Assembly: GCA_002255935.1 (NCBI GenBank)
Contig: NKIO01000015.1
Coordinates: 1 to 60,207, forward strand
Source: Comamonadaceae bacterium PBBC2
GTDB lineage: Bacteria > Pseudomonadota > Gammaproteobacteria > Burkholderiales > Burkholderiaceae_C
DNA length: 60,207 bases
Reading direction: 5' to 3'
The position numbers and the translations under genes are program-made. The notes beneath the pieces are model-generated. The model saw only the letters and a list, made by a program, of their open reading frames with translations. It had not been told where the DNA came from and made no database searches. This document shows, one piece after another, positions 1-8,127 of the stretch. How positions within the stretch are numbered: the first letter of the stretch is position 1; each line of letters opens with the position of its first letter.

Positions 1-49
1 TCGGCTGAATCTGCTGATTTTACAGGCACACCCCAGAAGGGTCCACGCC

Positions 50-508
50 CTAAGACTTCAGGGGCAAAGCGCCCACGGCCTTGACCTCGCCCAATGAAAA
101 ACTGGTGTGCAGGTCTTTCACATTGGGCAGGTTGATCAGCACATCGCGGGCAAACTGGCTGAAGGTGTTGAGGTCTTTGCTGACCACTTGCAACTCAAAG
201 GTGCCGGTGCCACTGATGTAATGGCAAGAAATGACCTCCGGGATCTTGAGGATGGCCTCTTCCAGCTGGCGGGTCACATCGCCCCGGTTGCGCTCGGCAT
301 CCAACCGAACAAAGGCGAACACATCCAGACCCACCTTGTGGCGGTCAATCTCGGCGCGGTAACCCTTGATCACGCCCGATTCTTCCAAGGCCCTGACCCG
401 TCGCCAGCAAGGCGCTGCCGACAAGCCCACACGTTGCGCCAATTCGGCATTCGTCAAACGGCCGTCTTTTTGCAGTTCATTCAAGATCGCCCAGTCAAAT
501 TTATCCAT
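50..508 (-). CDS. Lrp/AsnC-family transcriptional regulator
   Basis: A 152-residue DNA-binding regulator of the Lrp/AsnC (feast/famine) family, which bind amino acids and control their metabolism. The N-terminal winged helix-turn-helix covers about residues 4-50 (DWAILNELQKDGR, then NAELAQRVGLS and CWRRVRALEESGVI). A C-terminal RAM/AsnC effector domain follows at about 60-140. Length is normal for the family. I start it at ATG 508 (MDKFDWAIL), just before the first helix; an ATG at 517 is the main alternative. It is divergent from the indolepyruvate oxidoreductase gene at 638, a common pairing, so it probably controls that gene. The effector (an aromatic or branched amino acid) is inference. 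Confidence 0.9.
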   Translation of the reverse strand: MDKFDWAILNELQKDGRLTNAELAQRVGLSAAPCWRRVRALEESGVIKGYRAEIDRHKVGLDVFAFVRLDAERNRGDVTRQLEEAILKIPEVISCHYISGTGTFELQVVSKDLNTFSQFARDVLINLPNVKDLHTSFSLGEVKAVGALPLKS

Positions 509-637
509 CGTTTCCATAAAACCAATTATTGCGCAAGATTCTTTCAAATCATAGGGGAAATCCTGTCACATAAAGCAAGCACCTGTCAGCGGGTGCGCAC
601 TACACTGACTTCGAACTTCATAAGCAGGACGCGCCCC
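509..637. promoter_or_regulatory. Divergent promoter region between Lrp regulator and iorAB-type gene
   Basis: This 129-base gap separates two divergent start codons, so it must hold both promoters. An imperfect palindrome at 525-540 is centred on TTGCGCAA (529-536), with AT-rich flanks of the kind Lrp-family proteins bind. Its place just upstream of the regulator start fits autoregulation. The operator assignment is inference from position and symmetry. Confidence 0.4.
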
Positions 638-3600
638 ATGAACGCACCATTACCCGATTCAATCCGCCAAGCGCTGGAGACGGTGACCCTGGACGACAAG
701 TACAGCCTCGATGTCGGCCGAGCCTTCATGAGCGGGGTGCAGGCCCTGGTCAAGCTGCCCATGCTGCAGCGCCAACGCGATGCCTTGCAAGGCAAGAACA
801 CCGCTGGCTTCATCAGCGGCTACCGCGGCTCCCCATTGGGCAGCTATGACCAGTCGCTGTGGAAAGCCAAAGACCACCTGAAAGCCCAAAACATCGTCTT
901 CCAACCCGGTGTGAACGAAGAGCTGGCCGCCACCGCTTTGTGGGGCACACAGCAATTGGGCTTTGCGCCCCCCGGCACCAACAAGTTCGATGGCGTGTTT
1001 GGCATCTGGTACGGCAAAGGCCCAGGGGTTGACCGCTGTTCAGACGTCTTCAAGCACGCCAACATGGCCGGCACCACACCCTGGGGCGGCGTGTTGGCGG
1101 TGGCCGGTGACGACCACGTGGCCAAGAGCTCCACCGCAGCGCACCAAAGCGATCACATCTTCAAAGCCTGCGGCTTGCCTGTGTTCTTCCCAGCCAGCGT
1201 GCAAGACATCTTGGACCAAGGTCTGCATGCCTTGGCCATGAGCCGCTTTGCCGGCATCTGGTCGGGCATGAAAACCATCCAAGAGATTGTGGAGTCCAGC
1301 GCCACCGCCCACATCGACCCCGAGCGTGTGCAGATCGTGCTGCCCGAATTCGTCATGCCGCCAGGTGGCGTGCACATCCGCTGGCCAGACACCGCACTGG
1401 AACAAGAAGCCCGCTTGTTCGATTACAAGTGGTATGCCGCACTGGCCTACATCCGCGCCAACCGCCTCAACCACAATGTGATCGAGGGTGCCAACGACCG
1501 TTTTGGCCTGATCGCCAGCGGCAAAGCCTACAACGACACCCGACAAGCCTTGTTGGATTTAGGCCTGGATGACGACCGTTGCCGACAGTTGGGCATCCGT
1601 TTGCACAAGGTCAACGTGGTGTGGCCACTGGAAGCCCAAACCACCCGCGAATTTGCCACCGGTCTTCGCGAGATCTTGGTGGTCGAAGAAAAACGCCAGG
1701 TCATCGAATACCAACTCAAAGAAGAGCTCTACAACTGGCGCGACGATGTGCGTCCCAACATCTTGGGAAAATTCGATGAGGGCGATGGCGACCTCTCGGG
1801 CGGTGAATGGTCCAACCCCAACCCCAGCGAACGCAAACTCTTGCGCGCCAACGCCGATTTGACACCCGCGATCATTGCCCGGGCCATCGCCAAGCGGCTG
1901 AAAAAATTAGGCGTTGATAGCGACACATCGGCTCAAATCGACGCGCATTTAGCCATTTTGGACGCCAAAGAAAGCGCAATGGAAGTCCAACTGCTGGGTG
2001 CTGCCACCGAACGCCAACCGTGGTTTTGCTCGGGCTGCCCCCACAACACCTCCACCAAGGTGCCTGAAGGCTCACGCGCCATGGCGGGCATTGGCTGCCA
2101 CTTCATGAGCTTGTGGATGGACCGCAGCACGGCAGGCTTTACCCAAATGGGAGGCGAAGGCGTGCCATGGAGCGGCCAACAACCGTTTTGCACCGACCAG
2201 CACATCTTTGCCAACATCGGCGACGGCACATACTTCCACAGCGGCATCCTGGCGGTTCGCCAAAGCGTGGCCTCGGGTGTGAACATCACCTACAAAATCC
2301 TCTACAACGATGCCGTGGCCATGACCGGTGGCCAGCAAGTGGGCGAACGCCCCGAGGGCCACAGCGTGGTTCAAATTGCCATGAGCATGAAGGCCGAAGG
2401 GGCTCAACGCATCGTGGTCGTCACCGATGAGCCCTTCAAATACGACGGTGTGGCTTTGGCCGAGGGTGTGCGCGTCTTCCACCGCGATGAACTGGACCGC
2501 ATCCAACGCGAGATGCGCGAGATCAAGGGCACCACGGTCATCATTTACGACCAAACCTGTGCCACCGAAAAACGCCGCCGCCGCAAACGCGGCACCATGG
2601 TCGATCCGGCGGTTCGGGTCATGATCAATGAAGAGGTCTGCGAAGGTTGTGGTGACTGCGGTGTGCAATCGAACTGCCTGTCGGTAGAGCCACTGGAAAC
2701 CGAACTCGGCCGCAAGCGCACCATCAACCAAAGCACTTGCAACAAGGACACCAGCTGCCTCAAGGGCTTTTGCCCCAGTTTTGTGACGGTGGAAGGCGGT
2801 CAATTCAAGAAGAAGTCCAGCAAAGCCGCACCCGCAGTGTCGCCTGCAGAATTGGGCGCATTGCCCGAACCCACACTGCCCGACACCACCCACCCCTGGG
2901 GCACCGTGGTGGCCGGTGTGGGTGGCACAGGCGTCATCACCATCGGTCAATTGCTGGGCATGGCCGCACACATCGAAGGCAAAGGCATCGTCACGCAAGA
3001 CGCAGCCGGTCTGGCCCAAAAAGGCGGTGCCACCTGGAGCCACATCTTGGTGGCCAATCACCAAAACGACATCCGCACCACCCGCGTGAGCATGGCGGCG
3101 GCCGATGTGATTTTGGGATGCGATCCGATCGTGACCGCTTCCAAAGAAACCTTGCTGCGCATGCGCGAGGGGCGCACCCATGTGGCCCTCAACAGCAGCA
3201 GCACCCCCACAGCCGCGTTTGTGAAAAACGGCAATTGGCAAAACCCCTCTGAGCAATGTCTGGCCGAAATCAGCCGCCAAGTCGGCACGGCTGGGGTCAG
3301 CGCTTTCGATGCCGATGCCTTGGCCAAACAATTGATGGGCGACACGATTTATGTGAACCCGATGATCTTGGGCTTTGCTTGGCAAAAGGGTTGGATCCCG
3401 ATGCACCGTGAGTCTTTGGTGCGTGCCATTGAGCTCAACGAGGTGGCCGTGCAAAACAACCTGACCGCCTTTGAATGGGGTCGGCACGCAGCGCACCACC
3501 TAGATGTGTTGCTGCAAAAAATCCAACCCACGCAAACCATCCAGTTCAAGAAACGCGAAAGCCTGGATGATCTGGTGAAAAACCGCATCGCACGCTTGAG

Positions 3601-4174
3601 CGATTACCAAGACACGGCTTACGCACAGCGCTATGCCCGCTTCATCGATCGCGTCAAAGCAGCAGAAGCCCCATTGGGCAAAACTTTGCTGAGTGAGACC
3701 GTGGCGCGTCAACTCTACAAATTGATGTCCTACAAAGACGAATACGAAGTGGCCCGCCTGCACACGCAAACAAAATTTCTTGAACGCATACAAGACAGTT
3801 TTGAAGGCGATTTCAAAGTGCATTACCACCTGGCGCCGCCTTTGCTGGCCAAGCGCAATGCCAAGGGCGAACTGGTCAAACAGAAGTTTGGTCCGATGGT
3901 GCTGACGGCCTTCAAAATGTTGGCCAAGCTCAAAGGTTTGCGTGGCACCCCCTTCGATGTGTTTGGTTACACGCGCGAGCGCCAGGATGAACGAGCCTTG
4001 GTCGGTGAATACATGCAGCACGTGGAGCATGTGCTGGCTTCATTGACCCAGGACACGCATGCACACGCCGTGAAGGTGGCGCAGGTGGCCGAAAACATCA
4101 AAGGCTTTGGCCACGTGAAAGAACGCAACAGGCTCGCGGCGCAAGCCCTGTGGGCCTCACTCCAGCAAAGCTGA
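638..4174 (+). CDS. Indolepyruvate:ferredoxin oxidoreductase, fused alpha/beta/gamma type
   Basis: A large (1178-residue) fused 2-oxoacid oxidoreductase that oxidatively decarboxylates aryl-pyruvates such as indolepyruvate to acyl-CoA, using thiamine diphosphate and iron-sulfur clusters, in aromatic amino acid breakdown. Visible parts in order: an N-terminal pyrimidine-type ThDP domain (GYRGSPLGSYD at about 55-65); the C-terminal ThDP-binding region (CSGCPHNT near 464, NIGDGTYFHSG near 526); a ferredoxin-like segment at about 668-710 (CEGCGDCG and CNKDTSCLKGFCP); and a gamma domain with VAGVGGTGVITIGQ near 758. The start is ATG 638 (MNAPLPDS); the frame stays open upstream but that part has no family similarity. 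The length fits the betaproteobacterial one-chain form. Indolepyruvate is the family name rather than a proven substrate here. Confidence 0.9.
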   Translation: MNAPLPDSIRQALETVTLDDKYSLDVGRAFMSGVQALVKLPMLQRQRDALQGKNTAGFISGYRGSPLGSYDQSLWKAKDHLKAQNIVFQPGVNEELAATALWGTQQLGFAPPGTNKFDGVFGIWYGKGPGVDRCSDVFKHANMAGTTPWGGVLAVAGDDHVAKSSTAAHQSDHIFKACGLPVFFPASVQDILDQGLHALAMSRFAGIWSGMKTIQEIVESSATAHIDPERVQIVLPEFVMPPGGVHIRWPDTALEQEARLFDYKWYAALAYIRANRLNHNVIEGANDRFGLIASGKAYNDTRQALLDLGLDDDRCRQLGIRLHKVNVVWPLEAQTTREFATGLREILVVEEKRQVIEYQLKEELYNWRDDVRPNILGKFDEGDGDLSGGEWSNPNPSERKLLRANADLTPAIIARAIAKRLKKLGVDSDTSAQIDAHLAILDAKESAMEVQLLGAATERQPWFCSGCPHNTSTKVPEGSRAMAGIGCHFMSLWMDRSTAGFTQMGGEGVPWSGQQPFCTDQHIFANIGDGTYFHSGILAVRQSVASGVNITYKILYNDAVAMTGGQQVGERPEGHSVVQIAMSMKAEGAQRIVVVTDEPFKYDGVALAEGVRVFHRDELDRIQREMREIKGTTVIIYDQTCATEKRRRRKRGTMVDPAVRVMINEEVCEGCGDCGVQSNCLSVEPLETELGRKRTINQSTCNKDTSCLKGFCPSFVTVEGGQFKKKSSKAAPAVSPAELGALPEPTLPDTTHPWGTVVAGVGGTGVITIGQLLGMAAHIEGKGIVTQDAAGLAQKGGATWSHILVANHQNDIRTTRVSMAAADVILGCDPIVTASKETLLRMREGRTHVALNSSSTPTAAFVKNGNWQNPSEQCLAEISRQVGTAGVSAFDADALAKQLMGDTIYVNPMILGFAWQKGWIPMHRESLVRAIELNEVAVQNNLTAFEWGRHAAHHLDVLLQKIQPTQTIQFKKRESLDDLVKNRIARLSDYQDTAYAQRYARFIDRVKAAEAPLGKTLLSETVARQLYKLMSYKDEYEVARLHTQTKFLERIQDSFEGDFKVHYHLAPPLLAKRNAKGELVKQKFGPMVLTAFKMLAKLKGLRGTPFDVFGYTRERQDERALVGEYMQHVEHVLASLTQDTHAHAVKVAQVAENIKGFGHVKERNRLAAQALWASLQQS

Positions 4175-4178
4175 AATG

Positions 4179-4206
4179 AACAAGGCCACCTTGCGGTGGC
4201 CTTGTT
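4179..4206. terminator. Hairpin between convergent iorAB-type gene and minE
   Basis: A perfect 12-bp inverted repeat (4179-4190 with 4195-4206, loop TTGC) starts four bases after the stop of the upstream gene and lies 30 bases from the stop of minE. There is no clear T-run on either strand, but the position between two convergent genes suggests a bidirectional transcription stop. Confidence 0.6.
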
Positions 4207-4235
4207 GAGATGGGCTCTCAGAGCCTGTGAAAAGA

Positions 4236-4496
4236 TCAACGTGCGTCTGGCAACTCGATCTTGACTTCCAAGACTTCCAGGTTGTCCTGGCGTTCCAGAT
4301 TGACCTTGATGTCATCGGGATTGATCTTGATGTACTTGCTGATCACCGCGACCAATTCCCGTTGCAAATCAGGCAGGTAGTCGGGCTCTGCGGCATTGCG
4401 GCCACTGCGCTCGTGCGCCAAGATGATCTGCAGCCGCTCTTTGGCCACATTGGCGGTTTTCTTCTTTTCGCCCAGCAGGAAGGAAAGAAAGGACAT
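4236..4496 (-). CDS. minE: Cell division topological specificity factor MinE
   Basis: An 86-residue MinE, which stimulates MinD ATPase and drives the pole-to-pole Min oscillation that keeps the division septum at mid-cell. The N-terminal anti-MinCD helix region is clear ([14 protein letters not shown] at about 17-30), and the C-terminal topological specificity domain follows ([18 protein letters not shown], then [11 protein letters not shown]). Length matches the family (about 85-90). It is the last gene of minCDE and begins three bases after the minD stop, so it is surely cotranscribed with it. Confidence 0.97.
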   Translation of the reverse strand: MSFLSFLLGEKKKTANVAKERLQIILAHERSGRNAAEPDYLPDLQRELVAVISKYIKINPDDIKVNLERQDNLEVLEVKIELPDAR

Positions 4497-4499
4497 GGT

Positions 4500-5315
4500 T
4501 CACTTGCCTCCGAACAGACGTTTCAAGAAGCTGGGTTTTTCAGCTTCAGTAAAACGCATCGGCTTGTCTTCACCCAAGAAGCGATCGATCACGTCCTTGT
4601 AGGCTTCAGACACATCGCTGTTGGCCATGTGAATCGCGGGTGTACCTTGGTTGGACGCTTGCAAAACGTTTTCGCTCTCGGGAATCACACCCAGCAACTG
4701 GATGCGCAAGATGTCTTGGATGTCCTGCAAAGACAACATCTGGCCGTCTTCAACGCGGTTGGGGTTGTAGCGGGTGATGAGCAAATGCTCCTTGATCGGC
4801 GCCAAGCCTTCAATGGCGCGTTTGGTTTTGCTGCCCAGCATGCCCAAAATGCGGTCCGAATCACGCACCGAAGACACTTCGGGGTTGGTCACCACCAAAG
4901 CTTCATCGGCGAAGTGCATGGCCATCAAGGCACCGGTCTCAATGCCGGCGGGCGAATCGCAAACGATGTATTCGAAACCCATGTCGCTCAAGTCGTTGAG
5001 GACTTTTTCAACGCCTTGTTGCGACAAGGCTTCTTTGTCACGGGTTTGCGATGCGGCCAGCACAAACAAGTTGCTGCACTGCTTGTCTTTGATCAAGGCC
5101 TGGTTCAAATTGGCCTCGCCTTGGATCACATTGATCAGGTCATACACCACACGGCGTTCACAACCCATGATCAAGTCCAAGTTACGCAGACCCACGTCAA
5201 AGTCGATGACGGCGGTTTTGAAGCCTTTCAGGGCCAAGCCAGTGGCGAAACTGGCGCTGGTCGTGGTTTTGCCAACGCCGCCTTTGCCGGAAGTCACTAC
5301 GACGATTTTTGCCAT
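4500..5315 (-). CDS. minD: Septum site-determining ATPase MinD
   Basis: A 271-residue membrane-associated ParA/MinD-type ATPase that recruits MinC to the membrane and oscillates with MinE. The deviant Walker A motif KGGVGKTT is at about residues 10-17, a switch segment (VIDFDVGLRNLDLIMG) at about 38-53, and a C-terminal basic amphipathic membrane-targeting helix (KPSFLKRLFGGK) closes the protein. The start is ATG 5315 (MAKIVVVTSGK), as in known MinD proteins; an upstream TTG at 5336 would add seven residues without family support. The purine-rich AAGAAAG upstream can act as ribosome binding site. Confidence 0.97.
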   Translation of the reverse strand: MAKIVVVTSGKGGVGKTTTSASFATGLALKGFKTAVIDFDVGLRNLDLIMGCERRVVYDLINVIQGEANLNQALIKDKQCSNLFVLAASQTRDKEALSQQGVEKVLNDLSDMGFEYIVCDSPAGIETGALMAMHFADEALVVTNPEVSSVRDSDRILGMLGSKTKRAIEGLAPIKEHLLITRYNPNRVEDGQMLSLQDIQDILRIQLLGVIPESENVLQASNQGTPAIHMANSDVSEAYKDVIDRFLGEDKPMRFTEAEKPSFLKRLFGGK

Positions 5316-5350
5316 GGGGTTTTCTTTCTTGGACAAGGGTAAAAGCTAGT

Positions 5351-6112
5351 TCAGGGTTTCAGAGGTGAAATCAGCAATTTGTCGCCATCAGGGCCTGATT
5401 GCAAACAAACCTGCGCAGGCAAGCCTGACACCTCGGCTGGGAGTGGATTTTCGCTGGTGCGATAAACACCGGCAATCGAAATCAATTCGGGTTCCATCGA
5501 TTGGGCAAAGATCATGGCTTTGGCATTGCCACGCGCACCGGCAATGGCTTTGCCACGCAAACTGCCGTAGATGTGGATCGATCCATCGGCAATCACTTCT
5601 GCACCCGGATTGACCACGGCCATGACCACCAGATCACGGCCTTTGGCATACACCTGTTGGCCTGATCGCAAAGGTTTGTCAATGACCATGGCACCCAAAG
5701 GTGCAGGCGCAGCAGCCACTGAAACCACCGGTGCCACAGCAGGAGCCTCAGCAACAGGGATAGAACGACGCACACGGGCATCTGACGCATCCACCAAGCC
5801 GAGACCCTGCGCAGCACTCAAAAGTGCGCTGTTGGCACCTTTGATGGCCAATGGCACCAAACCATGTTGACGCAAGACTTGGAGTAGACCGGACAAATTG
5901 AAATGGTCGACAGAAAGGTCTGCTTCCAAAGCAGACACGTCAATGACCAAAGGATCATGGTCAAAAAAACCAGGGCTTTCTGCCAATTGTTGACTCAAGG
6001 CCGCTTGCACAGCGTTGACGTCTGTGGTTTTGAGCAGCAAAGCCACCAAGGGCAAATCTGCGCTTTTGATGTCGTAACACTGAGAGAGAGGAACGTCTGA
6101 AGCGGAGCCCAT
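5351..6112 (-). CDS. minC: Septum site-determining protein MinC
   Basis: A 253-residue MinC, the FtsZ-polymerisation inhibitor delivered to the membrane by MinD. The N-terminal FtsZ-interacting domain covers about residues 10-105 (DLPLVALLLKTTDVNAVQAA). An Ala/Pro/Val-rich linker of about 35 residues follows, then the C-terminal beta-helix that binds MinD (PLRSGQQVYAKGRDL, GAEVIADGSIHIYG). I chose ATG 6112 (MGSASDVPLSQ); a TTG at 6139 would add nine residues and neither has a strong ribosome binding site. It is first in minCDE and directly downstream of the DnaA-box region at 6152-6379. Confidence 0.95.
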   Translation of the reverse strand: MGSASDVPLSQCYDIKSADLPLVALLLKTTDVNAVQAALSQQLAESPGFFDHDPLVIDVSALEADLSVDHFNLSGLLQVLRQHGLVPLAIKGANSALLSAAQGLGLVDASDARVRRSIPVAEAPAVAPVVSVAAAPAPLGAMVIDKPLRSGQQVYAKGRDLVVMAVVNPGAEVIADGSIHIYGSLRGKAIAGARGNAKAMIFAQSMEPELISIAGVYRTSENPLPAEVSGLPAQVCLQSGPDGDKLLISPLKP

Positions 6113-6151
6113 GGTGCCGAATGAGGAGGAAAGATGCAAATCTTAACAGCG

Positions 6152-6379
6152 CACTTGTTATTTGTTAGTTTTCTATAGATTTAGATTTTAAATTAGTAGT
6201 AGTAGATAAGGGAAGCAGCGTCTTGTGGACAAGGACAATTTCTTGTTTTAAAACAAGCATTTGCGGTCGTTTCAAGCTTGTGGGCCACCCCTGTCCCGAG
6301 CTGTCTTCGAAAACTGGATAACTTCCCAAAAACCGCAGGTCCTGTGGATAAGTCATGGTTTGCCCTTTATTTATCCACA
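6152..6379. other. Candidate replication origin or DnaA-controlled region upstream of minC
   Basis: This is the only gene-free stretch near 300 bases in the left part of the window (6113-6399), and it holds the expected parts of a bacterial origin in order. A very AT-rich block runs from about 6157 to 6209. It ends in four tandem TAG triplets (6194-6205), the pattern called DnaA-trios. A short GC-richer linker (6211-6220) follows, then DnaA boxes: TGTGGACAA at 6224-6232 (one mismatch), TGTGGATAA at 6343-6351 (perfect) and TTATCCACA at 6371-6379 (perfect), plus a weak box at 6313-6321 (7 of 9). A 16-bp perfect palindrome, CTTGTTTTAAAACAAG, sits at 6242-6257. The neighbours are not the usual dnaA/dnaN/rpmH, so DnaA control of minC is the main alternative. 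Confidence 0.55.
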
Positions 6380-6399
6380 GCTTTATGCCCAGCGCGAGA

Positions 6400-6609
6400 T
6401 CAACGCGCAATCACCCATTGGATGATGCCCTTGGCGACAAAGCCCAGCATGCCAAAGGCCAGTCCTAGAAAAATCACAAAAGTGCCGAATTTCCCCGCTT
6501 TGGATTCCCAGGCAAGTTGTCCGATGATGAACAACATGTAGAGCATGAATGCGCCCACACCAATGGTCAGGCCAAACCAGGCGAACTGTTCTTCGCTAAA
6601 GCCCCACAT
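6400..6609 (-). CDS. DUF2788-family small membrane protein
   Basis: A 69-residue protein that matches the DUF2788 family as I know it (starts WGFSEEQ, core ESKAGKFGTFVIFLGLAFG). Two membrane helices are visible, at about residues 12-32 and 42-64, with the conserved SKAGKFG loop between them. Its function is unknown. Its ATG shares one base with the stop of the DUF2189 gene upstream (TGATG), so the two are translationally coupled. Confidence 0.85.
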   Translation of the reverse strand: MWGFSEEQFAWFGLTIGVGAFMLYMLFIIGQLAWESKAGKFGTFVIFLGLAFGMLGFVAKGIIQWVIAR

Positions 6610-7457
6610 CAGCGATCACCTTGCGCGGACATGCGCTCTTGCAAACCAGAAGCATCGATCAGGTGACGGTAAGCATGCCAACTGCCGTGGCCCAGCATGG
6701 GCACGACCAAGACCAGACCTAAAAACAGGGAAAAAATCCCTAACAAACAAAACCCCATGATCAGAAATGCCCAAAAAGCCATCTGAAAAGGGTGTGTGAC
6801 CACGGTTTTCCAGCTGGTCAGCACCGCTTGCAAGACGCTCACCTTGCGATCGAGCAACAAGGGCATGGAGATCACGCTGCTCGCAAACACAGGCGCCGCC
6901 ATCAAGCCACCCATCAAAAGCCAGAACTCGAACAGGAAATGGTTGGGGTTGAGCACCACATGCTGGACAAAATCCATCGGCGTGTGGATCGCCACAGGAG
7001 CCAACAAAGTGATCAAAGCCGCCGAGGTGATGACCCAGCCCGAAGCGGCCAGTGCCAACAACAAACCAAAGCGGATCAAACTCCAATAACTTTCGGGTTG
7101 TTTGCGCAGGCGCAATTGCCACTGTGTCCAAGTGTTGAACAGCAAAGCATAGTTGACCGTTTCACCCCGCTCCATGGCCCGGCTCATGGCATACAGGCTG
7201 GTGGCCAACACGGGTGCAATCACCAGAAAACCAGACAAGCAACCTGCCAACAACCAAAACTGGTCATGGGCGACCCAAGTCATGATCGCCCCCCAAGCTG
7301 CAATTACCACACCATGCAAAGTGCTCAGCAGCGGTGACTTTGCAAAGTCCTTGAAACCCAATGCCAACCATTGCAAGGGTTGGTCATAGGCAATGGGCAA
7401 TACGGGCGGTAAAAAAACAGCTTGGCTGCTGGCGTGCACTGAAGGTGGCTTGGTCAT
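6609..7457 (-). CDS. DUF2189-family integral membrane protein
   Basis: A 282-residue polytopic inner-membrane protein of the DUF2189 family, whose function is unknown. Hydrophobic segments can be placed at about residues 45-65, 68-90, 128-155, 170-200, 215-235 and 240-265. The conserved N-terminal part (QPLQWLALGFKDFAKSP) and the segment CLSGFLVIAPVLATSLYA fit the family. The start is ATG 7457 (MTKPPSV); a GTG two codons upstream is possible. It is coupled to the DUF2788 gene, and an FNR-like site lies 35-48 bases upstream of the start. Confidence 0.8.
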   Translation of the reverse strand: MTKPPSVHASSQAVFLPPVLPIAYDQPLQWLALGFKDFAKSPLLSTLHGVVIAAWGAIMTWVAHDQFWLLAGCLSGFLVIAPVLATSLYAMSRAMERGETVNYALLFNTWTQWQLRLRKQPESYWSLIRFGLLLALAASGWVITSAALITLLAPVAIHTPMDFVQHVVLNPNHFLFEFWLLMGGLMAAPVFASSVISMPLLLDRKVSVLQAVLTSWKTVVTHPFQMAFWAFLIMGFCLLGIFSLFLGLVLVVPMLGHGSWHAYRHLIDASGLQERMSAQGDR

Positions 7458-7491
7458 GGCCACAGCTTAACGATCAAAGCAGTGAAGAGAC

Positions 7492-7505
7492 TTGATGCAA
7501 GTCAA
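7492..7505 (-). promoter_or_regulatory. FNR/ANR-like box upstream of the DUF2189 gene
   Basis: TTGATGCAAGTCAA matches the FNR/ANR consensus TTGAT-N4-ATCAA at 9 of 10 positions. It lies 35 bases upstream of the DUF2189 start codon. Its spacing to the start leaves little room for a class II activated promoter with a leader, so repression or a near-leaderless message would be needed. The oxygen-response role is inference. Confidence 0.4.
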
Positions 7506-7509
7506 GATG

Positions 7510-7535
7510 AAAAAAGGCAGCCCAGGGGCTGCCTT
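7510..7535 (-). terminator. Rho-independent terminator of the Spy/CpxP-like gene
   Basis: Read on the minus strand, the inverted repeat AAGGCAGCC/GGCTGCCTT (7527-7535 and 7514-7522) is followed by six T. It begins 21 bases after the stop of the Spy/CpxP-like gene. Confidence 0.85.
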
Positions 7536-7556
7536 GCGATGACCAACTTTGGCAGG

Positions 7557-8024
7557 TCAGTGAGCGTGCCGGTGTTCCTTGTGACCACGAGCCATGAACT
7601 TGGCCGTTTCTGTGTCGAACACCTTTTTTTGCTCGGTGTTCAAAACACCGTAAAACGTTTTGGTGGCATCGACATGCTTTTGCATTTGGGCATCCATTTG
7701 CGCACGGTGTTTTTGCATCAGATCGAGGCGCTCAGGTGTGCTCAGTTTTTCCATGGCGGCACGGTCAGGACGAACAGGCAAAGCGCTGGGCGGCTGCATC
7801 GACTGGCTGAAGGTGGTCCAAGCACTTTCTTGCGTTGCGTCCAGTTTCAGCTGGGTTTTGAGCTCTGCCAAGTGCTGGGTATGACGCTGAGCCATGCGCT
7901 CGTGCATTTTGCCCATGTGCTCATGGCCAGGCCCGCCGGTGCCGGGACCCATTTGGGCAAAACTCAAAGAAGACAGACCGGCCAGCAAAGCGGCAGCGAT
8001 CAAGGGGGTGCGGATCCATTTCAT
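7557..8024 (-). CDS. Spy/CpxP-family (LTXXQ) periplasmic protein
   Basis: A 155-residue exported protein resembling the Spy/CpxP periplasmic chaperones and metal/envelope-stress proteins. A signal peptide is plain at residues 1-24 (MKWIRTPLIAAALLAGLSSLSFA). The mature part is His- and Met-rich (GPGHEHMGKMHERMAQRH, HKEHRHAH at the end), with helical segments ending in an LTXXQ-like repeat (LNTEQKKVFD). The start is ATG 8024 with AAAGGA six bases upstream. The His/Met-rich ends and the copper genes nearby suggest metal binding, which is inference. Confidence 0.75.
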   Translation of the reverse strand: MKWIRTPLIAAALLAGLSSLSFAQMGPGTGGPGHEHMGKMHERMAQRHTQHLAELKTQLKLDATQESAWTTFSQSMQPPSALPVRPDRAAMEKLSTPERLDLMQKHRAQMDAQMQKHVDATKTFYGVLNTEQKKVFDTETAKFMARGHKEHRHAH

Positions 8025-8127
8025 GAACATCCTTTCGTTGATGGGATGACGCCAGTGTGAGTGGCCCATGTGTCTGTCCCGTTGATGAAGTACCGCCCCA
8101 CTGTAAAGATCGGCAAAGCCGTCTTCA

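Noticed and set aside
107..637. Upstream extension of the indolepyruvate oxidoreductase frame
   Set aside because: The frame is open back to 107 but this part overlaps the Lrp gene in antisense and has no family similarity; the ATG at 638 begins the recognisable protein.
2072..3499. 475-residue open frame antisense to the oxidoreductase gene
   Set aside because: Composition is His/Gln/Ala-rich, as expected from the shadow of a GC-rich gene, with no recognisable domain.
6165..6410. 81-residue minus-strand frame in the minC upstream region
   Set aside because: It would code across the AT-rich block and DnaA boxes, and resembles no known protein; the region reads better as a regulatory or origin element.
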